Shown: piece by piece, positions 1 through 8,675 of the stretch
Position numbering within the stretch: position 1 is the first letter of the stretch
Layout: the number at the start of each line of letters is the position of its first letter
Assembly: GCF_022808675.1 (NCBI RefSeq)
Contig: NZ_JAKZKV010000016.1
Location: forward strand, 1-64,000
Length of the DNA stretch: 64,000 bases
Source of the DNA: Parabacteroides sp. FAFU027
GTDB taxonomy: Bacteria; Bacteroidota; Bacteroidia; Bacteroidales; UBA7332
Direction: 5' to 3'
Program-made: the position numbers and the translations under genes
Notes under the pieces: model-generated
What the model was told of the DNA's origin: nothing
Seen by the model: the letters and a program-made list of their open reading frames with translations, nothing else
The model's database searches: none

Positions 1-2
1 CT

Positions 3-98
3 GATAAAACTCATCTTCGAGACCTCTTCGACAAAACTAAATTTCAAAATGACAAAGAGCGTTTTAGGCTTAATGAGCCAAATTTATTTGATTTTTAA
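3..98 (+). CDS. C-terminal end of an unidentified gene entering from the left edge
   Basis: One plus-strand frame is open from base 3 to a TAA at 96-98 and encodes about 31 residues ending in NLFDF. The composition is charged and looks like real coding sequence (LRDLFDKTK, NDKERFRLNEP). The words weakly recall the N-terminal part of glucose-6-phosphate isomerase, in which case it could be a fragment, but this is too short to name. A small GTCCCA/TGGGAC hairpin follows at about 103-121. It lies 54 bp upstream of aqpZ on the same strand. Confidence 0.35.
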   Translation, partial: DKTHLRDLFDKTKFQNDKERFRLNEPNLFDF

Positions 99-152
99 TT
101 CGTCCCAATTTTTATGGGACACTAGTGTTAACGACAATAAAATGATGATCCT

Positions 153-839
153 ATGAAAAAGTTAGTTGCAGAATTTATTGGAACCTTATGGTTAGTATTG
201 GGAGGATGTGGAAGTGCTGTTTTAGCCGCTGCGTATCCTGAATTGGGAATTGGATTCACCGGCGTAGCAATAGCATTTGGTCTAACCGTTTTAACAATGG
301 CTTATGCAATCGGGCACGTATCAGGTTGCCACCTAAACCCTGCAGTATCTCTCGGACTTTGGGCAGGCGGTCGCTTCGACAAAAAAGAACTACTCCCATA
401 CATTACCGCACAAATACTGGGTGGAATTGCCGGAGCAGGTATCCTGTACGTCATCGCCAGCGGGAAAGCCGGATTTGAGATCGGTGGTTTTGCTGCAAAC
501 GGATATGCAGAACACTCACCGGGCGGATACGGTATGCTTGCCGCTTTAGTGTGTGAAATAGTAATGACCTTTATGTTTTTGATTGTTATTTTAGGCGCAA
601 CACACTCCAAAGCCGCCAAAGGATTTGCCGGAATAGCTATCGGATTGGCATTAACGCTGATCCATTTAATCAGCATTCCGGTCACAAACACCTCGGTAAA
701 TCCCGCAAGAAGTATTAGTCAGGCCGTATTTGTAGGCGGTTGGGCAATCGAACAACTTTGGTTATTTATTATTGCTCCTATCATCGGGGCAATATTGGCA
801 GGTGTTGTCTATAAAGTGATTTCACCCGAAAAAGAATAA
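153..839 (+). CDS. aqpZ: Aquaporin Z (MIP family water channel)
   Basis: A 228-residue inner-membrane channel for water. Both pore motifs of the MIP family are visible: NPAVSLG after HVSGCHL in the first half and NPARSIS in the second half. Six hydrophobic segments alternate with these two half-helices, as expected. The length is standard for AqpZ (about 230 residues). [12 protein letters not shown] and [10 protein letters not shown] are the usual signature surroundings, and the narrow-filter residues look like those of a water channel rather than a glycerol facilitator. The ATG at 153 gives a good N-terminus ([15 protein letters not shown]). It is followed by an intrinsic terminator at 985-1018. 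Confidence 0.95.
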   Translation: MKKLVAEFIGTLWLVLGGCGSAVLAAAYPELGIGFTGVAIAFGLTVLTMAYAIGHVSGCHLNPAVSLGLWAGGRFDKKELLPYITAQILGGIAGAGILYVIASGKAGFEIGGFAANGYAEHSPGGYGMLAALVCEIVMTFMFLIVILGATHSKAAKGFAGIAIGLALTLIHLISIPVTNTSVNPARSISQAVFVGGWAIEQLWLFIIAPIIGAILAGVVYKVISPEKE

Positions 840-984
840 ATTCATCGGGGAAGGTGAGTATGTGGAGTTGGCTCTATCTGCGCAAGATTCTTCTGGATGA
901 GAATGAGCGTAAGCGTACTTCTAAAAAGTAATTTAAATTGAACGCGAAGGCGGTAAGACGCTGTGCGTTTTTATAATATTAAAA

Positions 985-1018
985 GGGCAAATCCGAGTGT
1001 GGGTTTGTCCTTTTTTTG
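985..1018 (+). terminator. Intrinsic terminator downstream of aqpZ
   Basis: Arms GGGCAAATCC and GGGTTTGTCC pair (two G-U pairs) around a short loop and are followed by a run of seven T. A similar stem is found at 3923-3946. Confidence 0.7.
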
Positions 1019-1074
1019 TTTTAGATATAAAATGGCTATTTTTGATTATTGAAAGAAGATAGCAAAAAGACATT

Positions 1075-2130
1075 ATGAAAGAAGGTACAATCTATTTAGT
1101 CATTTCGTTTCCAGAAAATTTCCCACAAGGAATTACATCTCAGACTGAGTTAATATCAATGCCACTAACTGATTCAACTCTAATAATATATGGTTATCCA
1201 GATGGCCATATATTGATTCTAGTTGAAAATGAATACGTTATTTTTTCAAGATTTGAATCCCAAAAAATACGATTCCAATCTAACCGAGATAGAATATTAA
1301 CATTCATATGGTCTGAGTTTTACTCTAAGTTACAAATAAACAATCATATAATACACACAAGTAATGTATGTGAAACAAAACTAGTATCAGATGAAGCTCC
1401 TTTAAACAATAATGAAAGTATAGATCTAAGTCACAACCAAAATTTAGATAAATGGATAAATTGGAGAAGAACTCGATTCATTGAATTAGAGAAAAAGAAA
1501 AAATCAGAAAGAAGAGAAAAGACAGAGCAAGAACAAGTCCAAGAATTCGTCAATCTTTTCAACAATATTGAATTCACATTTAAAGAATGGATTCAAGGTA
1601 AAGATTTTCTCATAATGAGTCTTTTAGGGCTTCTTAGAAGTCTTTTAGCACATAAGCTTGATGAGCAAAAACCACAAAACAGTAATTACAATCCTTTACT
1701 TTTTAGAATTGCCTCATTAAAGAACCTTTCTCTTCCTGTATATGCAAGACCCGTGAATCAAAGTTTCCCAGATGATATGCTAGATTTAGCAGATGGAATA
1801 CTTGCTCAAATTATTATTAATGAAGCTACAATTGATAGAAAATTCTCAAACCAAATAATCATGGACTTTCAAGAATGGCTAAACGGAGAAGTCATTATTA
1901 CATATAAAGACAGAAAACCTGTATTTTACTCTATAAACAGAATGCTTTTAGATAGTTCAAATACTCTTGGAGGTTCTCATTTCGATACAGATATTCCTCT
2001 TAATATAGATTTCCTAAAAAACACATCGTTACAAAGCATAGATACAATCAAAACTATTATTCACAATACCACCATCGTAAGTCTTTTTCATTGTTCAAAT
2101 GTTTTGTCTCATTTTCTCCGTTCATCGTAG
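1075..2130 (+). CDS. Hypothetical protein, AT-rich gene
   Basis: A 351-residue protein I do not recognise. It has no signal peptide. Residues about 1-100 look beta-rich. Residues about 120-170 are strongly charged and probably helical or coiled (ELEKKKKSERREKTEQEQVQEF). The C-terminal half is mixed. The gene is clearly more AT-rich than its neighbours (many ATA, AGA and TTA codons), which suggests horizontal acquisition. It is isolated between aqpZ and the Crp-like gene, with dispersed palindromes just after its stop. The last residues (LFHCSNVLSHFLRSS) run into that repeat-containing DNA, so the original C-terminus may have been altered. Confidence 0.6.
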   Translation: MKEGTIYLVISFPENFPQGITSQTELISMPLTDSTLIIYGYPDGHILILVENEYVIFSRFESQKIRFQSNRDRILTFIWSEFYSKLQINNHIIHTSNVCETKLVSDEAPLNNNESIDLSHNQNLDKWINWRRTRFIELEKKKKSERREKTEQEQVQEFVNLFNNIEFTFKEWIQGKDFLIMSLLGLLRSLLAHKLDEQKPQNSNYNPLLFRIASLKNLSLPVYARPVNQSFPDDMLDLADGILAQIIINEATIDRKFSNQIIMDFQEWLNGEVIITYKDRKPVFYSINRMLLDSSNTLGGSHFDTDIPLNIDFLKNTSLQSIDTIKTIIHNTTIVSLFHCSNVLSHFLRSS

Positions 2131-2490
2131 TGTACAAAACTAGCTAAGCCGTTGAGCGAAGTCTCCAGACTTCGTTCTGTTAAAAGCAAGCCTCCCGGCT
2201 TGCACAAATAACGGACATATAATATATAGAAACCAGTTTCTGCGATTAATTCTTCCGTCACACCGGATTTACAACCGTACAAAAATAATGAACCGTCAGG
2301 GCGTGATCTGTGATCCGCCCTTTCTTTATTATGAGCATTTTGCAATGCGGAAAGCAGCTAAAATGCTTGTTCAATTTTAAGTTTACACACCACAACCGAC
2401 CTCTTCCAGTCCTTTCTGAAGCCGGTTTACTGTGGATAGATAAGGATGTAAAATTGTTATATTTGCAGGAACCAAAGCCCCCAACCTCTT
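2131..2490. repeat. Gene-free stretch with two short palindromes
   Basis: Holds two compact palindromes close together: 2157-2174 (CGAAGTCT, 2-nt spacer, AGACTTCG) and 2186-2203 (GCAAGCC, TCCC, GGCTTGC). Short dyads of this kind are scattered through Bacteroidota intergenic DNA. A TATATTTG -7 promoter box at 2458-2465 precedes the Crp-like gene. I see no convincing gene. Confidence 0.6.
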
Positions 2491-3060
2491 ATGAACAGTG
2501 ATTTACTAAAACGTTCGACAGAAGCAATCATTTCGCTCAGTGAAGCCGAATGGCAACAACTGCTGGAGCTATTCGAAGTCAGGATATTGAAGAAAAACGA
2601 CTATTTTCTAAAAGAGGGTGAGGTATGCACTTCCATCGCTTTCATTAACCGGGGAACGCTGATATATTATAAGTTACAGGATTCGGGGAATGAGGCGACC
2701 ACCGATTTTGCTTTTCCCGGAGATTGGGTAACCGACAACAGAAGCAGACTTAGCCATAACCCCTCTTATATTCATATCAAAGCAATTGACGACTGTGAAC
2801 TGCTGGTGATTTCCAACAATAATCTTAACTATGCCTACCAACAAATCCCCAAACTTGAAAAGCTGGGGCGCATACTGATCGAGCAGGCTTTTGTGAAGAT
2901 TGCACAACACAGCATTGATCTGCAAACTCTTACAGCCGGACAACGCTATGAGAAGTTGCTTCACGAGCACCCTGAGATCGTGCAACAGGTTCCGCTTTAC
3001 CACATAGCCAACTTTCTGGGTATTGCACCCAAATCCCTCAGCCGCATTCGAGGAAAATAA
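2491..3060 (+). CDS. Crp/Fnr family transcriptional regulator
   Basis: A 189-residue cytoplasmic regulator. Residues about 20-115 form a cyclic-nucleotide-binding-like beta barrel (LKKNDYFLKEGEVCTSIAFINRGTL). A long dimerisation helix follows, then a C-terminal winged helix-turn-helix (VPLYHIANFLGIAPKSLSRIRGK). It lacks the Cys cluster of an Fnr-type iron-sulfur sensor and does not show a clear cAMP phosphate-binding cassette, so the effector is unknown. It is somewhat short for the family, as is usual for Bacteroidota members. A TATATTTG promoter box at 2458-2465 lies 26 bp before the ATG. A secreted protein gene follows 96 bp downstream and is a plausible target. Confidence 0.85.
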   Translation: MNSDLLKRSTEAIISLSEAEWQQLLELFEVRILKKNDYFLKEGEVCTSIAFINRGTLIYYKLQDSGNEATTDFAFPGDWVTDNRSRLSHNPSYIHIKAIDDCELLVISNNNLNYAYQQIPKLEKLGRILIEQAFVKIAQHSIDLQTLTAGQRYEKLLHEHPEIVQQVPLYHIANFLGIAPKSLSRIRGK

Positions 3061-3156
3061 TTCAAGGTACCGAAATTTGGTAACAAATGCGGTGTAAAAT
3101 CGAATCTATTCTTCTGACTTTTGCCATCCAATAGTCATTATTAAAATTCAGAAGAA

Positions 3157-3762
3157 ATGAAAAAGCTAACGTTGATCTGCATTGTTTTACTGATCCCGGT
3201 TTTTAATGCCCTGGCACAATCCGACACCACGAATACATCATCAAAGAAACACTGCCCGCATAGTTATGACACAAAGCAAGCGTTGGAGTTTGAAAGCCTT
3301 GCACCCATGTTCCTTACCGGAGGCTTTCACCTTGCGGCCTGCTACCGATACGAAAAATTCAGGGTCAGAGTGAGCGTGATCAACGGTGGAAACTACGATG
3401 CCGAACCCGCAGGAATAAAGAACTCGTCAGCAAACTTCAAAAGATATTATAAAACGTCACCCGGTCTTTTTCTGGGTTATAATATATGGAAGAATCTCGA
3501 AGCATACACTTATCTGGAATCACACACTTTCGGTATTGAACAAAAAAGCACAGGCATTGAAAAGGACATACACAGTACAGACTTTGGTGGCGGGATCAGC
3601 TACCAGTTCTTTATTGGCCGGAATTTCTATGTTCAGCCGGGATACCACATATATTTGCGAAGCGATAAAAGTGCGAACTTCGGCTCCACACAATATCATA
3701 TTCCGAATGTAGATCTGGCCCCTGTATTGCGCATCGGATGCAGAATCTGGAGTAAGTATTGA
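3157..3762 (+). CDS. Secreted/outer-membrane hypothetical protein
   Basis: A 201-residue protein with a cleavable signal peptide (MKKLTLICIVLLIPVFNALAQ). The mature part has alternating aromatic and polar residues typical of small beta-barrel or periplasmic beta proteins (FRVRVSVINGG, KFNVQPGYHIYL-like strands, and a C-terminal VLRIGCRIWSKY). It sits 96 bp after the Crp-like regulator on the same strand and may be regulated by it. I do not recognise a named family. Confidence 0.65.
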   Translation: MKKLTLICIVLLIPVFNALAQSDTTNTSSKKHCPHSYDTKQALEFESLAPMFLTGGFHLAACYRYEKFRVRVSVINGGNYDAEPAGIKNSSANFKRYYKTSPGLFLGYNIWKNLEAYTYLESHTFGIEQKSTGIEKDIHSTDFGGGISYQFFIGRNFYVQPGYHIYLRSDKSANFGSTQYHIPNVDLAPVLRIGCRIWSKY

Positions 3763-3922
3763 GGTCAGGTTAAACACAGGATAAAAGATGACCTGCATAA
3801 GATTAACTCCGGAATCCCAAATTCACGCAAGTATAAAAACACGCTGTCTGGAGCTAGTTCAGGTCTGAGCGTAACAGAGACCTTCCATATTTGCGACAGC
3901 AGAGTTATTTATGATAGAAAAA

Positions 3923-3946
3923 GGACAAATCCGGTTGGATTTGTCC
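3923..3946. terminator. Perfect 10-bp inverted repeat in the 3763-3997 spacer
   Basis: GGACAAATCC, four-base spacer, GGATTTGTCC. It is close in sequence to the aqpZ terminator stem but followed only by a weak T-rich tract, so it is a possible terminator for the secreted protein gene. Confidence 0.4.
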
Positions 3947-3997
3947 AATATTATTTTGCAAGAAACAAACCGATTCCATCCAGTGTTTAGATCATAA

Positions 3998-5074
3998 ATG
4001 CAGATAACCAAATATTTCAAACACAAAAAAGTGATGGATGAAAATATTATAGAAATAGCGGTTGCCAGATATTATCGTGAATATGACAGATATAAGAAAC
4101 TGGCAGACCTTGTCTATCTTATCTGTAATGAGATCGTTCAAAAGAAACTAACCATCAGAGCAACCGTACAGAGACGGGCCAAAGATCCGAATAGCTTTCA
4201 GGAAAAACTACGAAAGCACAAAACGCTGACAACAGTAGATGAGGTCTTTGATCAAATCAGCGATTTAGCCGGTGTAAGAATCATCACCTATCTGGAATCA
4301 GACAGGGAAAAGGTGGTGGAAGAAATACGGCAGGCTTTTATCGGAAAGGATAAAGGTAATCAACCGATTATAAAAGCAAAAGACAAATCGGAGAAAGGCA
4401 AACACTATCGGGCGACTCACTGCCAGGTATATTTGCCGGATGAATATCTGATTGGTGAAAACGAAAATCTGAAAAATACAACCTGCGAGATTCAGGTGTG
4501 CAGTCTGCTGGCTCATGTATATAATGAAATCGAGCACGATTTACAATACAAACCTTTGAGCGGAATCATTTCCGAACAGGAATTAGAACTCCTTGACCAG
4601 TTGGGGTTAATCACCAAATCAGGGGACACAACCATCAAAAGATTACTGGAAGCCACCGATGAACGACTGAAAGAAAGGACCGGTGACTTCGACGATGTTC
4701 ATGATTTCGTCATTCGTATGCGTGAAGAGTTGAAAGGCGAATCTACTTTCGCAAATAATGCCGGTGAACTTTATGAAGAACTACTCCTTTTGAAACTAAC
4801 ATCACCTCAAACGATCAACAAGGCATTGATTTCTCATGGAGAAATTCTAAAACAGGTTGCTGAGATCGAATACAATAAACTGAAAAAATATATCATTGAC
4901 AATAACATAGATATTACGTTAGATGATAATTCTTCGGATATATTACTCTTGGCACTATTACGAAAAAAAGTCAATACAATAATTGCAAACCACCCTATCG
5001 GTCGCGGTAAAAGAAGACCCAGCAGATTATTACAAATCGCAATAGTCTATAAAGAGATGGTAGAAAGTGTGTAA
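3998..5074 (+). CDS. RelA/SpoT-domain protein (putative alarmone synthetase)
   Basis: A 358-residue protein with a stand-alone RelA/SpoT nucleotidyltransferase domain at about residues 45-195. Visible motifs: the basic region RAKDPNSFQEKLRK, the DLAGVRIITYL strand with the metal-binding Asp, YRATHCQVYLP, and CEIQVCSLLAHVYNEIEHDLQYK, which matches the EIQxRT...EIEHxLxYK motif but has VCS where RT is usual. There is no HD hydrolase, TGS or ACT domain, so it resembles a small alarmone synthetase extended by a helical C-terminal half (about 160 residues) of unknown role. It could make (p)ppGpp or be a toxic synthetase. An in-frame ATG at 4034 is an alternative start. Confidence 0.75.
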   Translation: MQITKYFKHKKVMDENIIEIAVARYYREYDRYKKLADLVYLICNEIVQKKLTIRATVQRRAKDPNSFQEKLRKHKTLTTVDEVFDQISDLAGVRIITYLESDREKVVEEIRQAFIGKDKGNQPIIKAKDKSEKGKHYRATHCQVYLPDEYLIGENENLKNTTCEIQVCSLLAHVYNEIEHDLQYKPLSGIISEQELELLDQLGLITKSGDTTIKRLLEATDERLKERTGDFDDVHDFVIRMREELKGESTFANNAGELYEELLLLKLTSPQTINKALISHGEILKQVAEIEYNKLKKYIIDNNIDITLDDNSSDILLLALLRKKVNTIIANHPIGRGKRRPSRLLQIAIVYKEMVESV

Positions 5075-5215
5075 AAACTGTATCATTCAGGCTATCCCTA
5101 TTGCACTCTGCCTCAGTTCGCCTTAACCTACAAATCCGAGCTTTCGATAGACATTTTTACACAAACACCACAACATTCCAATCAAATTGATTATATTGCA
5201 GCAAAAAACCCGACA

Positions 5216-5680
5216 ATGAGATTATTTGACAACGAGGAAAGAAGATCGCAATTTCTGGAAGAGTTCAAAAAGGTGGATAAGTTCTACAATACGTTCAAGG
5301 AAGAGTTTGAGACCGAAATCATCAACATCATCCGGCTGCATTATCCGGCATTTATCCGCACTGACGAATTCAACGAACTGCTAAGTCAATTTGCAATCGC
5401 AGCATTGAGCATTACTCATACAGTACTGGATAAGGATGAAAGTTATCCCGATTTCAGGAAGACCGAAGATCTGGCTGCATTACGGGCATACTATGCCAAA
5501 GCCATTCAAACAACCAAAAACATAGAGCTGACGGAGCAGATACACCTAAAAACAAAAGAACTGGCTGTAAAATATTATCCGAAGATTGTGGATTTATCGG
5601 GTGATGGATTCCGTTTGCTAGAACTCAATCTCAAGCTGTTTAATCTGGAATTTGTGGCAACTATCAATAGCCTGATATAA
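5216..5680 (+). CDS. Hypothetical helical protein downstream of the RelA/SpoT-domain gene
   Basis: A 154-residue, mostly alpha-helical, acidic cytoplasmic protein (MRLFDNEERRSQFLEEFKK at the start). No signal peptide or membrane segment. It lies 141 bp after the RelA/SpoT-domain gene on the same strand. I do not recognise a family. An antitoxin-like partner for the upstream synthetase is possible, but nothing in the sequence shows it. Confidence 0.55.
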   Translation: MRLFDNEERRSQFLEEFKKVDKFYNTFKEEFETEIINIIRLHYPAFIRTDEFNELLSQFAIAALSITHTVLDKDESYPDFRKTEDLAALRAYYAKAIQTTKNIELTEQIHLKTKELAVKYYPKIVDLSGDGFRLLELNLKLFNLEFVATINSLI

Positions 5681-5763
5681 GAGAAAATAGTCGGCAACTC
5701 CACTCTGCGAATCAAAAATGTCCCGTCTTTGTGAATTTCATTTTACTTTTTGGGTATAAGATC

Positions 5764-6582
5764 TTAATCACCGGAGTATTTCACCAATGGAATAAACGAG
5801 GTATTGTCATTCCAGTGCTCAATATCCTTGCTATGCAAATCATCGATATAACTGTAGTGCATTGCCTGGTCGAAATACAAATCTTTGCGGATAAAAGGAA
5901 TGGTGAGGTCAATCGGCAAGGTAATATCGTAGCCGGTTCGCTCCTTGCTGTTAACGACGGCGACAAAGACTTCCGGCCCCAGAATATGCACAACGTTGAA
6001 ATCGGTATTCTCCCTGATCAGATTAAACAATGGCGCCCGGAAATAGATACGCAGCTCACCGCCCAGGTGTGAGTTGTCAATCAGCTCCTCAAGCAACCGG
6101 TTGTTGTGTTCGTTTGGGCACTCCACTATCCCCAGTACCCTTTTGATATGCTCCCGCTCTATCCAGCGATCGGCTTCGTCGGCAATCATTGTGGGGTCGA
6201 GATTCATTTCCAGAGAATAAAAAAACCAGGTTTCAGTGGCATTGTGCATCAAATGTCGGATGGGATTCGACGGATCACGCTGGAACAACATATGGGCAAT
6301 ATCAAAGCGGTTTTGCTCCATAGAGCGATCCACCACATCGATTTCATACTCATCAGCCAGCTTCAATCGCAGCGCTGCAAAGCATTCCAGTAACTGTTTA
6401 TATCCGTCTCTGTCTAGGAATTCTTCAGTACGGCGATAGAGTGGCATCAATGAATTTTCAATGAGACATTGCTGAATAAGCCTGCGTTCATTAAGCAGTT
6501 CTTTTTCTGTTCTGCCCCACTGGAAACGGGTAGATGAGGGAAGATACATCTGTATATCCGAAAAGGGAATGAGTGTTTTCAT
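5764..6582 (-). CDS. Conserved-looking hypothetical cytoplasmic protein
   Basis: A 272-residue soluble protein without signal or membrane segments (MKTLIPFSDIQMYLPSS). The middle is helical and rich in charged residues. The C-terminal part contains beta strands (VVHILGPEVFVAVVNS, YDITLPIDLTIPF). It is transcribed opposite to its neighbours, converging with the 154-residue gene. Codon use resembles the core genes, so it is probably native. I do not recognise the family. Confidence 0.65.
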   Translation of the reverse strand: MKTLIPFSDIQMYLPSSTRFQWGRTEKELLNERRLIQQCLIENSLMPLYRRTEEFLDRDGYKQLLECFAALRLKLADEYEIDVVDRSMEQNRFDIAHMLFQRDPSNPIRHLMHNATETWFFYSLEMNLDPTMIADEADRWIEREHIKRVLGIVECPNEHNNRLLEELIDNSHLGGELRIYFRAPLFNLIRENTDFNVVHILGPEVFVAVVNSKERTGYDITLPIDLTIPFIRKDLYFDQAMHYSYIDDLHSKDIEHWNDNTSFIPLVKYSGD

Positions 6583-6934
6583 GGTTCAAAATATTTATGA
6601 CGGCTATACGCTAACCGGATTGAGTAACAGTTGACACAGGAGGTTAATTTGATGGTTTCTAATGCAAAGCCATTCGATCAAAAATAGAGATTTATTCCGG
6701 AAAACGTAATATAAAACGGGGGAATTTCTTCAGAGAATTTATCGCCTTTATCTGAAGGAGCATTCGCTCAGTACCCGGATTTGTACACATTTCCATAAAG
6801 AATTATCAGAATACAGGGGCTTGTTTAACTCCTTAGCTGGCAATTCGGTAAAATAATATTACTTTTGCACCCGCAAATTACAGAAACGAGTAATCGTGCA
6901 CTATGTTTTGAAATAAATAAGACCAAATCATATT
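6583..6934. promoter_or_regulatory. Intergenic region with the fabV promoter
   Basis: This 352-bp divergent spacer holds a TACTTTTG -7 box at 6860-6867, about 68 bp before the fabV start, matching the Bacteroidota consensus TAnnTTTG. I see no small gene or known riboswitch in the rest. Confidence 0.55.
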
Positions 6935-8125
6935 ATGATCATTAAACAAAGAATGCGCGGATTCATCAGCCTTACCGCTCACCCGAAAGGTTGTGAACAG
7001 AACGTGCTTAACCAAATCGAATATGTAAAATCGAAAGGAGCCATCAACGGTCCGAAGAAAGTTTTGGTAATCGGTGCATCTACGGGCTTCGGTCTCGCAT
7101 CGAGAATCACCAGCGCTTTCGGTTCAGATGCTGCTACTATCGGGGTATTCTTCGAAAAAGAACCACAGGAAGGTAAAACAGCTACTCCGGGCTGGTATAA
7201 TACGGCTGCGTTCCAGCAAGAAGCAATCAAAGCCGGACTTTATGCTAAAAGCATCAACGGAGACGCTTACTCAAACGAAATCAAAGAAAAAACCATCAAC
7301 CTGATTAAAGCTGATCTCGGCCAGGTGGATATGGTGATCTATAGCCTTGCAGCACCGGTGCGTACAAATCCGGTGACAGGCGTTACCCACCGTTCGGTAT
7401 TGAAACCAATCGGTGTTCCATATTCAAATAAAACCGTTGATTTCCACACCGGCGTCATTTCTGAAGTTTCAATTGACCCTTGCAACGAGGAAGAGATCGA
7501 AAACACTGTAGCCGTAATGGGTGGTGAAGATTGGGGAATGTGGATCGACGAAATGATTAAAGCTGATGTTTTGGCTCCTAACGCGCTGACACTGGCTTAT
7601 TCTTACATTGGTCCTTCAGTTACCGAGCCGATCTACCGCAGAGGTACAATCGGTCGTGCAAAAGACCACCTCGAAGCAACAGCTGCTGCTATTACTGAAA
7701 AACTTCAGGCTAAAGGCGGTAAAGCGTATGTTTCGGTAAACAAAGCATTGGTAACCCAGGCAAGCTCTGCAATCCCGGTGATTCCTTTGTACATCTCTAT
7801 CCTGTACAAAATCATGAAAGAGAAAGGAATCCACGAAGGTTGTATCGAGCAAATCCAGCGCCTGTATGCTGACCGACTTTTCGTAAACGGACATATCCCG
7901 ACTGACGAAGCGAACCGTATCCGCATTGACGATTGGGAATTACGAGATGATGTACAGGAAGAGGTTACCCGTTTGTGGCAAGATGCGACAACCGAATCAC
8001 TCAAACACATCGGTGACCTGAAAGGTTACACCAAAGATTTCAAAAACCTATTCGGTTTCGGATTCAAAGAAGTAGATTACCATGCCGATGTAAACGAAAT
8101 GGTGGAAATCGAAGGATTGGTATAA
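6935..8125 (+). CDS. fabV: Trans-2-enoyl-[acyl-carrier-protein] reductase FabV
   Basis: A 396-residue NADH-dependent enoyl-ACP reductase that catalyses the last step of each fatty-acid elongation cycle. It has the FabV-type nucleotide-binding start (KKVLVIGASTGFGLASRI) and the catalytic Y-x8-K signature in PIYRRGTIGRAKDHLE. The length is that of FabV (about 400) rather than FabI (about 260). FabV enzymes are generally tolerant of triclosan. Whether a FabI also exists elsewhere cannot be seen here. It is a single-gene unit with its own promoter (6860-6867) and a strong terminator (8146-8179). Confidence 0.95.
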   Translation: MIIKQRMRGFISLTAHPKGCEQNVLNQIEYVKSKGAINGPKKVLVIGASTGFGLASRITSAFGSDAATIGVFFEKEPQEGKTATPGWYNTAAFQQEAIKAGLYAKSINGDAYSNEIKEKTINLIKADLGQVDMVIYSLAAPVRTNPVTGVTHRSVLKPIGVPYSNKTVDFHTGVISEVSIDPCNEEEIENTVAVMGGEDWGMWIDEMIKADVLAPNALTLAYSYIGPSVTEPIYRRGTIGRAKDHLEATAAAITEKLQAKGGKAYVSVNKALVTQASSAIPVIPLYISILYKIMKEKGIHEGCIEQIQRLYADRLFVNGHIPTDEANRIRIDDWELRDDVQEEVTRLWQDATTESLKHIGDLKGYTKDFKNLFGFGFKEVDYHADVNEMVEIEGLV

Positions 8126-8145
8126 TCCATTTCTAATATTATACA

Positions 8146-8179
8146 AAGCGGAACTTCAAACGAGGTTCCGCTTTTTTTT
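8146..8179 (+). terminator. Intrinsic terminator of fabV
   Basis: Perfect 9-bp stem (AAGCGGAAC / GTTCCGCTT) followed by a run of T. Confidence 0.85.
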
Positions 8180-8186
8180 GTGGCTA

Positions 8187-8217
8187 AACCTCCAAGGTTT
8201 TGAAAACCTTGGAGGTT
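8187..8217. repeat. 31-bp near-perfect palindrome, dispersed repeat copy 1
   Basis: Two perfect 15-base arms (AACCTCCAAGGTTTT and its complement) around one G. A second, slightly degraded copy is at 36607-36637. Both lie just after the end of a gene. This resembles the palindromic dispersed repeats common in Bacteroidota intergenic DNA. Confidence 0.75.
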
Positions 8218-8279
8218 AGTAATGGTATTAAATTTCTATTAATTCACCACCCCGATTTATTTGGAACAGATATAAAAAC

Positions 8280-8287
8280 TAACTTTG
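8280..8287 (+). promoter_or_regulatory. xseB: Promoter -7 box of xseB
   Basis: TAACTTTG matches TAnnTTTG; a TTTG at 8260-8263 may be the upstream element. It lies 29 bp before the ATG at 8317, which argues against the longer reading frame that starts upstream of it. Confidence 0.55.
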
Positions 8288-8316
8288 CCTGCATTGAAAA
8301 TAAAACGATTACACCT

Positions 8317-8511
8317 ATGGCAAAAAAGACAACATATACCGAAGCGGTAAAAGAACTGGAAGACATCGTCCGCAAGCTGCAAAACGATGAAGTGGAAATC
8401 GACCAATTGAAATCATTGGTTGCCCGTTCCACAGAACTGCTGACTTTTTGCAAGAAAACGCTTCACGAAACAGACGAAGAGATCAAGAAAATTATTGATA
8501 CTCTCGAATAA
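8317..8511 (+). CDS. xseB: Exodeoxyribonuclease VII small subunit
   Basis: A 64-residue protein (MAKKTTYTEAVKELEDIV at the start) with the two-helix fold of XseB. Typical words are YTEAVKELEDIVRKLQ, EVEIDQLKSLVARSTEL and KTLHETDEEIKKII. XseB coats the large subunit XseA in exonuclease VII, which degrades single-stranded DNA in both directions. The frame is open further upstream, but the start at 8317 gives the family's normal length and lies just behind a promoter box. xseA is not adjacent in this window. Confidence 0.88.
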   Translation: MAKKTTYTEAVKELEDIVRKLQNDEVEIDQLKSLVARSTELLTFCKKTLHETDEEIKKIIDTLE

Positions 8512-8675
8512 GAAAAATCCATACGAAATCACATATCCAATTTCCCATTATAAAAAGTTGTCGATTGGTCTGCTATTTGTATTATTTGAACTGATAGTTT
8601 TCCCTACCCTCCGGAATCAACGGTTACTTTGCCGACACAAACAACAACTTAACTAACATATCACATCGTTCTAAA

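Noticed and set aside
860-931. 23-residue reading frame MWSWLYLRKILLDENERKRT... between aqpZ and its terminator
   Set aside because: Plausible start context, but too short and without a recognised family; could be chance.
2310-2501. 63-residue frame upstream of the Crp-like gene
   Set aside because: Runs through the promoter box and overlaps the regulator's start; not protein-like.
5731-6393. Plus-strand frames antisense to the 272-residue gene
   Set aside because: Shadows of the minus-strand gene, which has far better composition and length.
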